The position numbers and the translations under genes are program-made. The notes under the pieces are model-generated. The model was not told the origin of the DNA, made no database searches, and worked only from the letters and a program-made list of their open reading frames with translations. A DNA stretch of 64,000 nucleotides, taken from positions 14,074,001-14,138,000 of the forward strand of contig CM060733.1 in NCBI GenBank assembly GCA_030704615.1, given 5' to 3'. Shown here one piece after another: positions 63,906-64,000 of the stretch. The number at the start of each line of letters is the position of its first letter. The first letter of the stretch is position 1. Origin of the DNA: Takakia lepidozioides. Lineage: Eukaryota; Streptophyta; Takakiopsida; Takakiales; Takakiaceae.

Positions 63906-64000
63906 AGAGAGGTCACCCGGATTTCCTATTACAGAAATCAAATTCCTTACAACTTTGCAGCCATGTTGTACATGGAGTTAATTTTGAAAAGACGTGTGGA

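Noticed and set aside
63672-63941. 89-codon minus-strand frame at the right end
   Set aside because: It spans an imperfect tandem duplication and poly-A/T tracts; the repetitive product is explained by the repeat.

Overview
This window is nuclear DNA of a land plant. Intron-rich genes with canonical GT-AG junctions encode plant-type versions of eukaryotic housekeeping proteins: a complex I subunit, RPS9, the cyclophilin CYP23, a TIC32-like reductase and a DUF538 protein. PLS-type pentatricopeptide (PPR) fragments and plant-style transposons fill the rest. The PPR wording and the transposon load suggest a seed-free vascular plant (lycophyte or fern), but that is inference. No tRNA, rRNA, CRISPR or bacterial-style operon was seen.

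Left third (about 2.3-22 kb) is gene-rich. NDUFB10 (-) and ecdysoneless/ECD (+) are divergent around a gap of about 0.2 kb. They are followed by RPS9 (+, 3 exons), CYP23 (+, 8 exons), a DUF538 protein (-, single exon) and a UBE3D/HECT_2-type E3 ligase gene (-, 4 exons). The exon chains of RPS9, CYP23 and the E3 ligase were resolved by reading frame, phase and splice sites. One internal join of ECD is unresolved.

Middle (24.5-36 kb) mixes decay and one intact gene. It holds a minisatellite, a PIF/Harbinger transposase scrap, a tRNA-derived SINE head, a CHD3-type chromatin remodeller pseudogene and a cluster of broken PPR fragments. A complete 8-exon TIC32-like short-chain dehydrogenase lies at 30.9-34.2 kb.

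Right half (36-64 kb) is AT-rich and transposon-dominated. It contains a decayed hAT transposase gene (39.3-42.4 kb) split by a 730-bp terminal-inverted-repeat element that has a second copy at 48.5 kb. Several minisatellites, a second PPR graveyard, and a broken LTR retrotransposon (gag and protease, no reverse transcriptase seen) with about 318-bp LTRs at 48.0 and 59.0 kb follow. At 59.4-61.8 kb lies a multi-exon gene encoding a SAM domain plus an unrecognised C-terminal part built from short phase-0 exons. The LTR at 59160 cuts into its 3' side.

The intact genes are unrelated housekeeping functions (mitochondrial respiration, transcription/splicing support, translation, protein folding, ubiquitination, plastid-type reductase) and do not form one pathway. 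The most unusual items are the SAM-domain gene, a four-copy PPR-associated sequence module with a conserved reading frame, the nested hAT/TIR arrangement, and the 165-bp direct repeats that bracket one LTR copy.
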